From Closterium sp. NIES-65 (taxonomy: Eukaryota > Streptophyta > Zygnematophyceae > Desmidiales > Closteriaceae), in NCBI GenBank assembly GCA_948144175.1, contig CANXME010002654.1:930001-994000 (forward strand): a stretch of DNA of 64,000 nucleotides, given 5' to 3'. The notes beneath the pieces are model-generated. The model did not search any database. It was not told where the DNA came from and was given only the letters and a program-made list of their open reading frames with translations. Both the position numbers and the translations under genes were made by a program. Each line of letters begins with the position of its first letter. Within the stretch, counting starts at the first letter, position 1. Positions 8,625-21,627 of this stretch are shown here, piece by piece.

Positions 8625-11600
8625 CAGCCCCATAGGCGAAGTGAGGGATAGCCAGAGCAAGCAAGCGGTCACAAGACCAGTCAAGAGAATAAATAAAGCA
8701 AAGCTCAGGGCGGATCACAAAGTCACCACACAATCTGAGCACAAGCAAGTGGCCAGAAGTCTAGTTCACACGCAGAGATATATAGAGCACATGTAGTACA
8801 GTGATCACAACCTAGCAAGGGTAAGCATGCAGGTATATTATATAGATCAAAGGACAAGGCAAAGTTAAGAGGTAAGCAAGTGAGGCAGAGTAGGCACAAG
8901 ACCGAGAGTAGTGCAGAAACGCTGACGACAACCAGACCCTAGAGCCTTGGTGAAGATATCAGCAGTGTTGGCCTGTGAGGCCACGTAAGCGAGACGGAAC
9001 TAACCATACTGCTGCAGCTCTTGTGGGAGGAATCAACGCAGAGCGATGTGCTTCGTTCTGTGCTCGAACATCTGCTCCCAACAAAAGGCAATCATGGCTT
9101 TGTTATCGACGCACAGGACCGGAGGAGAACAAGGCCGCTCACCCAAGTCAGTCAGCAAGTTGGTCAGACAGCGTAACTCCTATGCAGCCATGGCCCCCGC
9201 ATAAATCTCAGCCTCACAACTAGAGCTGAGAACAGAAGACGAGCGGGTGAACGTGACTAAAAGTGTAACCTGTGGCGACAGCTCAGTCTCCTGGTCGTCT
9301 GCCCATGAAGCATCTGAGTGCTTAGGGAGTACAACTGAACCACGTCCTCCAAGCACAAGCCCCATGCCTGATGTACTGCACAAGTAACACAGTACCCTCT
9401 ACGCAGCTGTCCAACGCTCCTTTTTGTGTCTCTCGGGCGCAACGAAGCGAGCAAGGATGCTGAGGGGGTACGCGAGGTCAGTTCGTGTGCACGTCATCAG
9501 GTACATGAGGCAGGTTACAAGCTCTGGATACAGACCACTCGGGACTACAGACTCGTTCACAGGTGGAGCTGAGAGCGAGTGGCTCGTAGGCAGAGGAGTG
9601 CGTTGTGGCAAGGAGAACCAAAAGCAGAAGCGCTGAAGGATCTGTTGCAGCGTGATGGTGCGCCTTGCTCTCTCCCAGGTGACATGCAAGCCAATATAGC
9701 TGCGCAGCTCACCCAGGTCAGTGCAGGTGTGTCTCTTCTGCAGCTCCGCCTTCACAAGGGCCAGTGCTTCAATGTCAGCAGTAGCAAAGACCAAGTCGTC
9801 GACGTACGCGAGGGTATAGAACAGCGGCAGAGAAGTGTCGATGCGTAGAAACAACGACGGGTCAGCAGTCGAGGGAGCAAACCCAAGAGCCACAAGCATC
9901 GTCTTCAGTGTGTCGTGCCACTCGCGTGGCGCCTGGCGGAGACCGTAGATAGGCCGCCGGAGGCTCCACTGGGTACCCTCAAGAAACGACCCAGTGAAGC
10001 CAGGTGGGCAGCGCAACCAAATCTTCTCGTGTACACTGCCCAGCAAGAAATGTGTGCTGAAGTCAAGCGCGTGAAGCTCGTAGTCACGTAATGCTGCAAC
10101 GTGCAGTAACACCCGAAGAGTGGACATCTTTGGGGTGGGGGAGAAGGGCTGGAAGAAGTCGACCCCCTATCGCTGACTGAAGCCTCGTGCAACGTAACGC
10201 GCCTTGAAGACAGGCGGAGAACCTGGCGGCTGCCCCACCCTGAAATTCCACATGCCATCGACTATGTTCGCCCCAGGTGGGGGGACTGCGTAGACGTAAG
10301 TGTCTGTAGGCTTTTAGGATGCCACCTCTGCATCCATGGCTGTTTACCACTGAGAGTAGTAAGGACCCATGATCGCTTCTGCGTAAGAGCGCGGGTCGGG
10401 ATATCTGGTGCATCCGGGTCTCCCTCAGGGGCAAGTAGCATGGCAGCGAGATGAGGTACAGTAGCCGCGAGACACTCGAGCTCAAACTACCTGTCCTCAA
10501 GGACGATCGTGCCAAGGGCACACTCACCCCTAACACACGGAGGACAGTCAGACTCGGACTCAGTGACAAGACTCTCGAATTGGTCGAGACGACACACAGC
10601 AGTTAAGTCAACAAGCGCATTGACCAAGGTAGACGCAGCAGCAGACTCAAATGTAGGGTCAGTAATATGAGTGGCTAGAACACGCGTGACAATAGGACTA
10701 GAAGCACGAGCAAGGTCAGACTCAGGGTCAGGAACGTCGGTTAGAGAGGACGCTAGAGGAGACGACAGAACAGGACGCTGGAGGAGACGGTAGAAGAGGA
10801 CGCTGTGCAACGGAGGAAGGACGAAGTGCCATAGTGTGCTCACTGGGAACAGGAGGAGGACAAACACGGCGAGCACAAGAGGCACGAGCACGGGCATGAA
10901 CAGGCAAGGTAGCCGGAGAGGTAGCATGAGACTTGGGCTCCCGACGCTCTGTTAGGGACTCGGGCAACAAGGAGTAGCGCAAAGGAACACGGAGAGGAGA
11001 GTTAGTAGGCACAGGCGCCCGATACGGGTCAGGCGGTGGAAACAGCAAAGGAGGAGTAGTTCCAGCGAGAGGGAACTCGGTAGTCGCAGGTGGGAGACTG
11101 AGGTGGGGAAGCGCAGACTGCTGCTGCTCACCAAAACCTCCAGTTCTAGTACCTCCAGCTCCAATACCTCCAACTCTAGTTCCTCCAGCACTAGTACCTC
11201 CAGTGGCAGCACCCCCACACTCAGCACCCCAGAACCAGCACCCCTAGAGTCAGCACGGCGTCCGACTACCCACTCACGCAGTTGCTGCGGTGAGAGAGTC
11301 TCCAGTTGACGCGACGGCAGCGGCTGTCATCCCCCACGCTCAACACCCCTTTTGTCAACACTCCTTGGCTCAAAACCCCTAGAACCAGTACCTCCAGAAT
11401 CAGTACAGCGTCCGGCTACCCACTCACGCAGCTGCTGCGGCGAGAGATTCTCTTGCGGACGCGACGATAGCTGCTGTCCACTTCCAGGTGCAGCAACTCC
11501 AGGCACAGGCTCAGCACCCCTGGAATCAGCACCTCCAGCGCCACCACCTCCAGCAGCACCGGAGTCCACATCGACATGCATCAGAGGCGGCGAAGACGGC

Positions 11601-11626
11601 CGAGGCGGAAAGCCAGGAGATAACTT
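8496..11626 (-). mobile_element. 3' half of copia element A2 (family A-like)
   Basis: Read on the minus strand from 11626: a G/L/E-rich linker containing LSPQQLREWV repeats, then reverse transcriptase (about 10.5-9.5 kb; STHFLLGSVHEKIWLRCPPG, YGLRQAPREW, YVDDLVFA), then RNase H (about 9.5-9.0 kb), a 3' tail and an LTR. The matching 5' half (leader, gag, protease, integrase) lies at 40766-43491, so element F appears to have split A2 in its linker. The halves sum to about 5.9 kb. It is a fossil with many breaks. Confidence 0.75.
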
Positions 11627-12584
11627 AGTCAACGGGAGCTAGAATATGGGCTAGGCACGGCGAGGGAGTGATCTCCGCATTTGTTCCTTAGTCATTCACT
11701 TGTGCGTTCTCTACTTGCGCATTCACGGGGAAAAATGGCAAGAGTTTCACTAGCAAAAGTTCACAACAATAGTAGCAACAACATTGGCAACACATACTAC
11801 ATCAGAGCTAGCGAGGCTGCTGGTCGACCTCCAGCGCAGCATGGTCAACCGCGATCCAGCGTAGCAAAGCTCGCACCGCTCCAGCGCAGCAGAGAGGTGG
11901 CTTGCCAACGTTGCACGTGCACGGTGTGCCAATGCTGCAGCAAGTCGGCTGCACAGCGTTGCACCCGCACGACAACGGTGCACCTTCTTCGCAGATGTGC
12001 AGAGGTGGTTGGTGCTCCACACCTTGTCACGAGCACAGCACGGACGCCTGGCAGAGTCCGCGCCAGAGACTGCGCTCACCAGCCAATGACCTCGGGATTA
12101 CCACTTCCGAGGTCGGCCTCGCAACAACTACACCGGCGACCTTCGCACACATCGCCCGGGTAATGTGGTCGACCGAGCAACCATGCCAGGTCGGTCCGCC
12201 GAGTTAGTCGCCGGCCACCCGTAACCGGCGTCCCCAAAGTCGGCGACAGCTGGCCGATGCCCGACGTCCTCCCAGGTGGACCAGCTGCCTTGGCGCCTTC
12301 TTGCTCGGCGCCCTGCAAATAATCGCCCTCTAGCTCGGTGCCCCCAAGCTCTTTTGTCCGGGTCAGCGTCAGCGCCCCCTTTTTTTACCACCGGGTCAGG
12401 TCAGCCGCCGGCTCCTCGTCGTCGGCGGCGTAGGCAGTGGCCAAATGCAGGTCTGCCAACCTATCGACCTGCACGCCGAACTCGGCGTTGCCTACTGCAG
12501 TTGTTCGGCTGCACTCCTCGTACACCCGACTACGCAAATCGGCTCCGCATAAGCGAGGACGGGGCCAAGAACAACTCTCGTTCA
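11627..12584 (-). repeat. 3' LTR of element F (958 bp)
   Basis: Aligned with the 5' LTR copy by shared blocks (CTAGCTCCCGTTGAC, GTTTCACT, CACATACTACATCAGAGC, GAGGTCGACC). It ends inside at 12584, next to the polypurine tract of F. Very GC-rich in its first half. Confidence 0.75.
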
Positions 12585-15219
12585 CACTCCCCTGCCGTGT
12601 TAACGCTTGGGGCCTTAGCCCACACAGCAATACCACGCGGAGAATAGCCCGTCGGCATGCCCACAATGCACAGCACACCGGTGACCGCACCACCCATGCA
12701 AGAGAGCATGACACCTACTGCTGCACGTCGTCGTCGTCGTCGCACATGTCGGCCAAGCAAACTTGGCCGATTGCGACGGAGCACCGGTTGAAGGCCGGGT
12801 AGTGCAGCGCCAACGTCAGGAAGTCGGCCGGCCGCTCAGTGGTCGGGATGTACTTAAGCGTGAACTTCCCGCGCTTCACCATGTGCTGCAGCCAGGCCTG
12901 TCACCACTCCATGTGCTTGAGGTTGCCTGTCAACCCCATGCCCTGGCCAATCGTGATAGCCGACTTGTCCACCCGCAGGACGGTCGGCGTCCAATTACCG
13001 GAACTCTGCAAGAAGGAAGCAAAGGCGGCGTCCCTCTTTGCTGGCTTCTGTGGCCACCATGTACTCCGACTCGGTGGACGATAGCGTCGCGCACTTGATG
13101 CGCTGGCTCAACCAGGAGACTGCGGCCCCTCCGTAGACGAACACGTAGCCGCCCATGCTTGTCCGGTTCTGCTTGTCGCCAACGTTGTCGGCGTCCACGT
13201 AGCCGACCAGCTTTTGCGACTCTGTCTCACTGCCAAACTCTAGGGCGGTGTCGCGCATGTTGGCGAAGTAGGCGAGGCAGCAGTCAACCTCGCGCCAGTG
13301 CTGGTCACTTCCCACCGATACTCCTCCTCCTGGCGCTCCTGTGCCTCCTTGTCGTCAAAGGTGAGCTCAGCGTAGGCGTCGACCGAGACCGGCGTCTTCA
13401 GGGTGCGCCCGGTCTGCTCCTAGTCGATGAACCGACTACGCAGCTTGTCGGCGTAGCCCTGTTGGTGCAGCCACAGCTTCCTCACCGACCTGTAGCGCAC
13501 GATCTCCAGCCTGAGCTACTTCTCCACTGGCAAGAACTCTCATAGCTTGAAGGCGGCCTCCAGCAACTCCTTCAGCTCCTTCAGCATCGCGGTGCTGCTG
13601 CTGGCAACGAGCAGATCGTCGACGTAGACCAGCACCCAACAGGCCACTCACTCACCGCCGACCTTGAAGCACAGAGCCTCGTCGACTTGGCTCTTCTTCC
13701 ATCCGGCGCCGACCAGCACGTCGTTGAGCACCCTGTACCACAACAGCGGTAACTGCTTCAGCCTGTACAGGCTCTTCAGTAGCTAGCACACTCGGCCAGT
13801 CCCGTCATTGAAGTAGTCCGGCTGGTACATGTACATCACCCTGCCGAGCTTGCTCTACAGGAAGGCGTTCTTCATGTCGAGTTGCATCAGGTTGAGGTCC
13901 TGGACGGCGACGATGCTGAGGAATATCCTCAGTGTGACGTAGCTGCTCACTGTCGCTTACGTCTCTTCGTAGTCGGCGCCATACACGTGAGTCAAGCCCT
14001 TCACGACCAGCCTCGCCTTCTTGCGCTCAACGGTATCGTCGATGTGGTACGTCGTCGTCAGCACCCAATGGTTCTTCATGACGTTCACCACAGGGACGTT
14101 TGACCAACTCCTAAGCTCCCATGTCGATGAGGCTTCGGATCTCCTCCTCCATGGCGGCTTTCACCGCCTTGCCCTACCAGCTCGCCAATGCCTCCTTCAC
14201 CGTCATTGTGGAGATGTCCCAGCGGTGCCCGGGGTCGGTGTGCATGTCGGGGTCGAGCTCCGGCAGGTCGTCGTTGTTGGTGGCGTCGTCGTACGCCAGG
14301 TCGTTGTCGTCGTTGTTGTACACCGTGGTGTATGCAGTCGGTGGCATGCACGGATGGAAGGACAGGAAATCCGGCAGCCTCCGAATTTGGCCTTTGCGCC
14401 GTGGTCCAGCCGGGACCTCCACCACATTACTGTCGGTAGTCTCCTCGGCGCCCGGCTGCTCCCCTCCATCCTCAGCGACATCGCGGTTCTCATCTGCCTG
14501 CTGCACCACAGTCGGCGACCATGCCAACCTCTCCCCTACAGTCGGCTCCCCTGTCGACTGCTCCGTGGACGGCTTCACTGTCAGCTGCTTCCCTGCTGAC
14601 GTCTTCTTCGCCGGCTTCACTGAAGTCGGCTGCACCTCCTGTGCCTGCTCCCCTGTCGGTGTCGACGTCACCTCCACGCCGACTTGCTGGACGTCAAGCC
14701 GGCCACCGGCGATGCTCTTGGCCGGCGCCACAGGCGACGCCCAACGTCTCCCCTCATTGCCGGAGGCCGACACCGGAGTCAGCCCACGCAGGTCGGCTAC
14801 GAGGGGAGGGGCATGAGGGGCAGGGGTAGGAGGGGAAGGGGAAGGGCGGACGTCCTCGGCGTCCTCATCAGCCAACTCACCGACCTCGGCGAGCAGAGGG
14901 AGCGTCGCCGTCGAGGTGTCAGTTGGCGGGTTGAACTGCGTCTGCCTCGACGACGGCCCGTGCTCCGACTTCAACACGTCCAGCGACATGGTCTCGTAAA
15001 ACACCACGTCCGACGCGGTGACCACCCTGTTGTCGGTGAGGTCAAGAAGCTGCCAGCCCTTTCTCTCCTCCGATATACCAGGGTGAAGGCCCCACCGGGT
15101 CTTCGGATCCAACTTTCCACTGCGCTGTTGCTCGGGGACCAGGAACTACGCCATGCAGCCCCACACGTGCGCCAGCGACAAGGCAGTTGCGGACCCAGAC
15201 GGCCTGCTGAAGAGCGAGG
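12585..15219 (-). pseudogene. Element F pol, 3' part: end of integrase, RT, RNase H
   Basis: From 15219 downward the minus strand encodes the copia integrase C-terminal region (DPKTRWGLHPGISEE, DLTDNRVVTASDVVFYET). A P/T/E-rich linker follows, then RT text (NHWVLTTTYHIDDTVERKKA, LMQLDMKNAFL) and RNase H (GYVDADNVGDKQNRTSMGGY, LSSTESEYMVATEA) at about 13.25-13.0 kb. The upstream part of the integrase continues across inserted element G at 23756. It belongs to a different copia lineage from families A, E and G. Fossil. Confidence 0.75.
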
Positions 15220-15355
15220 TGTCAAGCTATATTTGTTATAGCTTATTTGTGTTAGTCTAGGTGTACTTCATGTTTTCCTAGGGTTAGGGTTATGCTTGCT
15301 ATATCTTGCTTGTTTTCACTTTTCCTTAGTCAACTTATATTTTTGTAACTTGACA
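15220..15355 (+). repeat. 5' LTR of element G (136 bp)
   Basis: TGTCAAGC to AACTTGACA, followed by the primer site TGGTATAGAGCG. Contains CCTAGGGTTAGGGTTATG near 15278-15294, a telomere-like block also found in the E LTR. Confidence 0.92.
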
Positions 15356-16218
15356 TGGTATAGAGCGATAAAAAGGTCCCATGGGCCCACCGCCCCGTAA
15401 CGTGCCCTAGCCTGAAGTGCCCTAGCCCGAAGCGCCCTAGCCCAAAGCGCCTTAGCCCGTAGCGCCCCGTCAATCTGTGTCTCGTAGTGCCCCGTACCCC
15501 ACGCGCCACCCGTTTTCCCGTCGCCTCACCCGTCAGATCCGTCGCGTCGTTACTCTCTCCCCCCTCATCGCGAGCTGCCCGTTTTCCCCCGTCGCGCCCT
15601 ACCTTTTCCCCCCGTCGCGCTGCCCGTACATCCGCTCGCGTAGTCGCACGCACCCGTACGAACGGTCGCGCGCGCAGTCGCGTGCGACGGCACACACAGC
15701 AGCACGCGCAACTGCTCGCCCGTCCGCTCGCACAGCAGCCCGTGCGGCCTGCGCGCCGCGCCACCTGCAACCCGTCCCACAGCCTTCCCCGTAGCTCAAC
15801 GCCCCACCCGTCCCCACTGCCTTAGCGAGCCGCCACAGCCAGAAAAGCCGCCCCTTCCCAGTTCTGCCGCCCCACCCTTAACAGGCCGCCCCTACCAGTT
15901 CTGCCGCCCCACCCTTAATAGGCCGCCCCTACCAGTTCTTCCGCCCCAGCCATATCTGCAACCTCACCCGTTCCAGTCACCTCACCCAGTACCCTCCCCC
16001 GCAAAGAACCGTGCAGAACCGCACAGAACCGCACGGAACCGTGCGGAATCGCGTAGAACCGCACAGAACCGTATAGAACCGCACAGAACCGCCGCCTTAC
16101 CTTCCCCACCCGTCGCCAGCAGCCTAGTCTACCGCCAGGAGCACCACCAGCAACTTAGACTGCCGCCAGTCACACCAGCAGCAACTTGAACTACCCCCTA
16201 GCAAAGCCAGCAACTTAC

Positions 16219-16680
16219 ACCGCCCCACCCGGTACTCCCCACTGCACAGAACCGCATAGAACCGCACACGCTGCCCCACCCGTTCCAGCCAGAGCCGCTG
16301 CCCCACCCGTTCCAGTCACCTCACCCGGAATCAGCCGCCCCACCCGGTACTCTCCACCCCACAGAACCGCACTGAACTGCACAGAACCGCATAGAACCGC
16401 ACCCGCTGCCCCACCCCTTCCAGCCAGAGCTGCTGCCCCACCCGTTCCAGTCACCTCACCCGGAATCAGCCGCCCCACCCGGTACTCTCCACCCCGCAGA
16501 ACCGCACTGAACTGCACAGAATCGCATAGAACCGCACCCGCTGCCCCACCCGTTCCAGCCAGAGCTGCTGCCCCACCCGTTCCAGTCACCTCACCCGGAA
16601 TCAGCCGCCCCACCCGGTACTCTCCACCCCGCAGAACCGCACTGAACTGCACATAACCGCACAGAACCGCACCCGGTGCC
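16219..16680 (+). repeat. 135-bp tandem repeat in the leader of element G
   Basis: The block GGAATCAGCCGCCCCACCC recurs at 16327, 16462 and 16597, giving an exact 135-bp period; with partial copies at the ends there are about three and a half units. Each unit carries CAGAACCGCACTGAACTGCA and CCCACCCGTTCCAGTCACCT. The period is a multiple of three, so long open frames cross it on both strands, but the composition does not suggest a protein. Confidence 0.88.
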
Positions 16681-19600
16681 CCACCTGTACCAGCAGCACC
16701 AGTAGCAGCAGTTTAGGCTGCCCCAGCACTCGAGCAGCAGCTTAGACTACCGCTAGTGCACCAGCAGCAGCTTAGACTCCCCCCAGCGGAACCAGCAGCA
16801 GGATAGCCTACCGTCAGTAGCAGTTTAGGCCCACCTGCCAGCACCACCCCCGTGTCTAGCTACTCACATGGCTTGTACTCGAGTCCTACAGCAGCAGGGC
16901 CAACCGCAGCACTCCCGGCAGTGGGGACCTGCGGGTTCAAAGTGTGGAGCCCTCAGCAGTGGCTCAGCTAGCAGTGGGCGAGACGTCGGCCCCTGCGGGT
17001 ACCGGGCCCTGACAGGCCCTGGTGCTGGCACTACCTGCTGGAGTCCTGACCACTCTGCTTCCAGCTGCTACCGTCGACTCGACGACCTTCACCGTGAGCG
17101 TTTTGGTCCTCATGCTATTACACCGCACTGGCCCTCGCGACTACGCCAGCGCACTTCTGCACTAGTTGAGTCTCACCTACCTGGTCTAGGACCGTTCCCA
17201 GCTGCACGAGTAGAGACCTGTGTTTCCATTCTTGGTGCGTGTGTTGTTTCCAGTCCAGGCGCCTCTGAGGGTCTTTGTGTAGGAGCTGCAGCTACCACTA
17301 GTCTAGCACTAGCCTTTGTAGCTGGTTCGGGTGCGACCCCACAGACTGCACAGCTTTCCTTCACCCTAGACTCTGGAGCGTCCAGCTGTTTCTTTCGCGA
17401 CTGTACTGACCTCACACCACTGCGCACTCCAGTCACTGTCGCCTTAGCTGACCCCTCTGTGGGACGTGTAGTTGCTCGTAGCACCACCACTCTCCCGTGT
17501 CCGGCGGCTCCCTCACGTTTTCTTACAGGTTACTACACCCCCTCGTTCTCTAGGAACCTGGTGTGTGTCAGTCACCTCCACGACCTAGGTGTAGTAACCA
17601 CTTTCCCACTGAACGAGCCTGTTGCCTCCTGCACAATCGGTACCAATTGGGCCCCTCTGGCCACTTTCCAAAGGGAGCGGGGCTCTGGTCTGTACTCACT
17701 ACACACTGGGTCAGGCCAGGTCAGGTCAGGTCAGGTAGCTGCTGTGTCGTGCGACCATCGCTCCCTCACCCACCCATCTGTCCTCTGGCACCACCGTCTA
17801 GGTCACCCGTCGTTCCCACGTCTTAGTAGGATGGCACGTTACCGTCTGGTCTCAGGTCTCCCAGAGTCGCTTGCCCCGCTTCCTCGCTCGCCTGCGCCGC
17901 TGTGCACTCCTTGCGTCGAGGGTCGGCAGCGCGCTGCCCCTCACTCCTCCTCGTTCCCCCCCACCACGGCTCCCTTCCATACCCTGCACTTGGACGTCTG
18001 GGGCCCCTCCCCGGTCCTTGGACCACGTCAGGAGCGCTACTTCCTGATTGTGGTGGACGAATACTCCCGCTACACCACGGTTTTCCCCTTGCGACGGAAG
18101 GCCGACGTGCCTACCGTCCTCGAGCCGTGGCTGCTAGCGTGGGGTAGTGCCCAGGGCCTGTGTGGGCTTCGCCTACACTCGGACCGTGATGATGAGTTCT
18201 CTTCCACTCGTTTGGAGACGTTCTGTCAGGGTCAGGGAGTCATTCAGTCGTACACGCTACCAGCCTTGCCGCAGCAGAACGGGGTAGCCGAGCGTCGCAT
18301 CGGCCTGGTCATGGAGGTTGCCCGGACCTCCATGTGCCATGCCGGTGCCCCTCAGTTCTTGTGGCCTCAGGCGGTCCACTAGGCCGCGCACCAGCTGAAC
18401 CTGTGGCCCAGTGACGCACGGCCACGGGTGACGCCGGTCTCTCTCTGGTCAGGTTTACAGGGTGTAGCAGCTGACTTCCGTGTCTGGGGTTGTCTGGCTC
18501 ACGTTCGCGCCCCTGGCGCGAACAAATTGTCTCCGCGCACTCGTGCCTGCGTCTTTCTTGGCTTTCCTTTGGACGCCTCCGGCTGGGTGTTCTACGACCC
18601 GGTCACCTGCGGGTTCTTCGTTTCTCAAGACGTCACGTTCGACGAGTGTGTCTGTTACTACAGGAGTCGCCCCCACCGAGGTAGTGAGGTCTTTTCCCCC
18701 CCGCTGTTCCTCACCCTTGAGCCTCCCCCAGTCGCCCCAATAGACCCCCCTCCTTCGCGTCCTACCCCGTCAGGTGTGTCGCATGTCACTCCGCAGTCGT
18801 CCCCCCCGCAGCGTCCAGTCCTTGTCGTGTCTGGGGGTGCGGGAGGTACAATTGCAAAGGGTGAGGGTACTGGGGCTGTAGGAGCTGGTGGTGTCGGCCC
18901 TGGGGGTGCAGTGGTTGTGGGAGTGGAGGTCACTCCTGTGGAGGACACGGCAGCCTCGAGTCGGCGGCCTCGCCCCGCCTCACCCACTGGCTTCCCGTCC
19001 GTCCCGCAGTTTCCCCCTCGTTCTTCTCTGCCGCCGGTTGCTGCGGAGCCTGGGGGTGTTCCTGCGGGAGGTACTGGAGGCCCCGGGGGTGTCGGTGGTG
19101 GAGGTGCTGGTTCTGGGGGTGCTGGAGCTTGAGGCACTGGCACTGTGGCGCCTACACCGCGCACTGTACGTTTCCTGACCCATGAGCAGCGTCTCCTTTG
19201 GTTGGAGAGGGAGGGGCGTGAGCAGTTTGAGAGGACACAGCAGCAGCTGCAGCAACAGCAGCAGTAGGAGAGAGTAGAGGAGGAGTCACAGCCGCAGCAA
19301 GAGAGGGTCGAGGAGGAGTCACGGCCACACAAGGAGAGGGTAGAGCAGGAGTCCCGCCTGCAGCAGCAGGTGCAGTTACAGACACACCAGGAGAGAGTAG
19401 AGGAGCAGTCCCGGCCGCACCAGGAGAGGGTAGAGCAGGAGTCCCAACCGAAGCAGCAGGTAGAGTTACAGACCCAGCAGGAGAGAGTAGAGGAGTCACG
19501 GCCGCAGCAGGAGAGGGTAGTGCAGGAGTCCCAGTTGCAGCAGCGGGTGCAGCTACAGTCGCAGCAGGAGAGGGCAGAGGCGGAGCCACAGGTGCAGCAG

Positions 19601-20105
19601 CAGGGGCCGCTACCATCGCAACAGAGGCCAGAGGAGGTGGAGCAGCCGCGACTGCGACTACGCGACCTCCCCGACCCAGCACCTGCACGCTTTGTTCGTG
19701 GTCCCCTACCGTCCCCTCCTGTTCCCCCTGTTGAGTCCCTTTCCTCGTCCCTGTGGACTCGTCGTTCTCCCCTCAGTCGTGCTGTGTCCCCAGAGCGTCG
19801 TCGGTCCCGTTACCGTGCAGACGGTCCGTTCCACCTTGTTCTTCGATCTCGTGTTCCACCTCCACCTGTCCTTCCACAGCCCCCTGAGTCGTCCCTCACT
19901 GTGCTTCACGACCCGTTGTCCGACTACCTCCGTGCCTCCCGTCCTGTCGTCTCCCGTGTTTTGTCCACGTTGGTGACTCACCCGACTGCACCCCTGTCGT
20001 CTGTCTCAGCTCTTGTTACCACTGTCGCTGGCTTTGCCTCTTCCCATCGCCTTGACTACGCCGCTCACGTGGTGAGTGGACCTGCTCGTTCTCCGTTATC
20101 TGGGG

Positions 20106-20340
20106 TGACAAAACTTGAGCTAGGCTAAGAAGCCATAGCTAGTTAGAAGGAGAGTTGAGCTCGAGTGGGTTTAGGTAAGTCGAGAAAATTTCAAGAAAGT
20201 GAGGGGTTTCACTATAGAGCGAGGAGTACAAATAGGCAAGAAGGAAAGGTGCACAACCAAACAGAACATTATATAACTACAGTAGTCTACACTACAGGCA
20301 GTTACAAAACAATATATAGAAATATATATTATTTTTGACA
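20106..20340 (-). repeat. 3' LTR of element H (235 bp)
   Basis: Direct copy of 21393-21627. On the minus strand it begins TGTCAAAAATAATATATA and ends CTCAAGTTTTGTCA. Confidence 0.92.
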
Positions 20341-21392
20341 CGCCCCCATAAGTGCCTGTAGGGAAGAATATGCAGTCAACGCCCCCATAATGTGGTACAC
20401 CAAGCAGAGTGCAGTTGAAGTAGCAGCAGTAGGCAGGAGCAGTGACAACCAGTGCAGAAAACAGAGAACAGAAGGGAGAGAGGAAAGAGAGAAGGAGAGA
20501 GAGGAGAGGAGGTGGTAGGCTCTGGTTGGTCACCCCCTACATCCCCTCACCCTCCCCCTCCCCCTCCCCATCCCCCTCACACTGCTGCAAGAGCAGCAGA
20601 GGGGGGGGGGGGGGGGGGGGGGAAACGGAGGAGAATGGGGCCGTAGGGCCAGGGGACCAGACATCACCCATCACCCCCACACCCGCCACCCCCAGTCCCT
20701 CCCCGGGCTCCCCCACACTCTCACACCCTCCCCCCCAGCGGCAGCTGCAGCAGAGGGAACAAAAGGAGGAGGAGAAGAGGGGGGGGAGGGAGGGGGGGGG
20801 GGCCGACGCACGGCCTCCCCGGGCGCCAAAGCAGGCGGCAGAGGGGGCGACGCCTGCCCCCCCCTTCCAGGTCGCGGCCCCCGAAGGAGCCGCGACGGGT
20901 GACGGGAAAAGGGGGGGGGGGCGGTGCACGTGCCCCCGGTGTGCCGCGGCTGGCGACAGGGCATGGCCGAGGCGGGGTCGGGGCCGCAAGAGGGCGGGGC
21001 CGCAGGTGGCATCGGGGCCTGGGGCGGGTACCGCACGGGCGGTGACGGGCCGGGACGGGCGGCGACGGGCCGGTACGGGCGGCGACGGGGCCGCAGCGGA
21101 CGGCGGCGCGTCGTACGGGCGGCACGTGACGCCGCGAAGAGCGGCGACGGGCTGGTACGGGCGGCGACGGGCCGGGACGGGCGGCGACGGGGCCGCAGGA
21201 GTAGGGCGGCGAGGCCGCAGTGTAGGGCGGCGGGGCCGCGACAGTAGAGAGGCGGCGAGGCCGCGACAGTAGGGCGGCGGGGCCGCTTAAGAAGGGCGGC
21301 GGTGCCGCGACAGTAGGGCACACCACGGGGCGTGCAGTACACTCAGTAGCAGCGGAAGCAGGAGTCCAGGAGCGGAACACGCTCTGTTACCA

Positions 21393-21627
21393 TGATAAAA
21401 CTTGAGCTAGGCTAAGAAGCCATAGCTAGTTAGAAGGAGAGTTGAGCTCGAGTGGGTTTAGGTAAGTCGAGAAAATTTCAAGAAAGTGAGGGGTTTCAAT
21501 ATAGAGCGAGGAGTACAAATAGGCAAGAAGGAAAGGTGCACCACCAAACAGAACATTATATAACTACAGTAGTCTACACTACAGGCAGTTACAAAACAAT
21601 ATATAGAAATATATATTATTCTTGACA
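21393..21627 (-). repeat. 5' LTR of element H (235 bp)
   Basis: On the minus strand it begins TGTCAAGAATAATATATA and ends CTCAAGTTTTATCA, followed by the primer site TGGTAACAGAGC. Confidence 0.92.

Larger units (their letters stand above)
20106..21627 (-). mobile_element. Small non-autonomous LTR element H, inserted in G
   Basis: Two 235-bp direct repeats (20106-20340 and 21393-21627) differ at about 4 positions (1.7%). They are flanked by the perfect duplication TGGGG (20101-20105 and 21628-21632). The undisturbed target is seen in element E near 37025 (CTCTGGGGGTGCTCC). On the minus strand the primer site TGGTAACAGAGC (21381-21392) follows the 5' LTR and the tract TTATGGGGGCGTG precedes the 3' LTR. 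The 1.05-kb interior is a GC-rich tandem-repeat leader with no gag or pol, so H must move with proteins from a related element. A TRIM/LARD-like structure; looks whole. Confidence 0.9.

Noticed and set aside
15278-15300. Interstitial telomere
   Set aside because: Only about two TTAGGG units, found at the same place in every LTR copy, so it is an LTR motif and not a telomere remnant.
16186-16656. Proline/threonine/alanine-rich open frame of 156 codons
   Set aside because: Produced by the 135-bp tandem repeat, whose period is a multiple of three; open frames exist on both strands.
16327-16680. Possible CRISPR-like array
   Set aside because: The repeats are contiguous 135-bp units with no unique spacers, inside a retrotransposon leader of a eukaryotic genome.
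20442-21272. 276-codon G/R-rich open frame in element H
   Set aside because: The interior is a degenerate GC-rich repeat leader with open frames on both strands and no retrotransposon domain.
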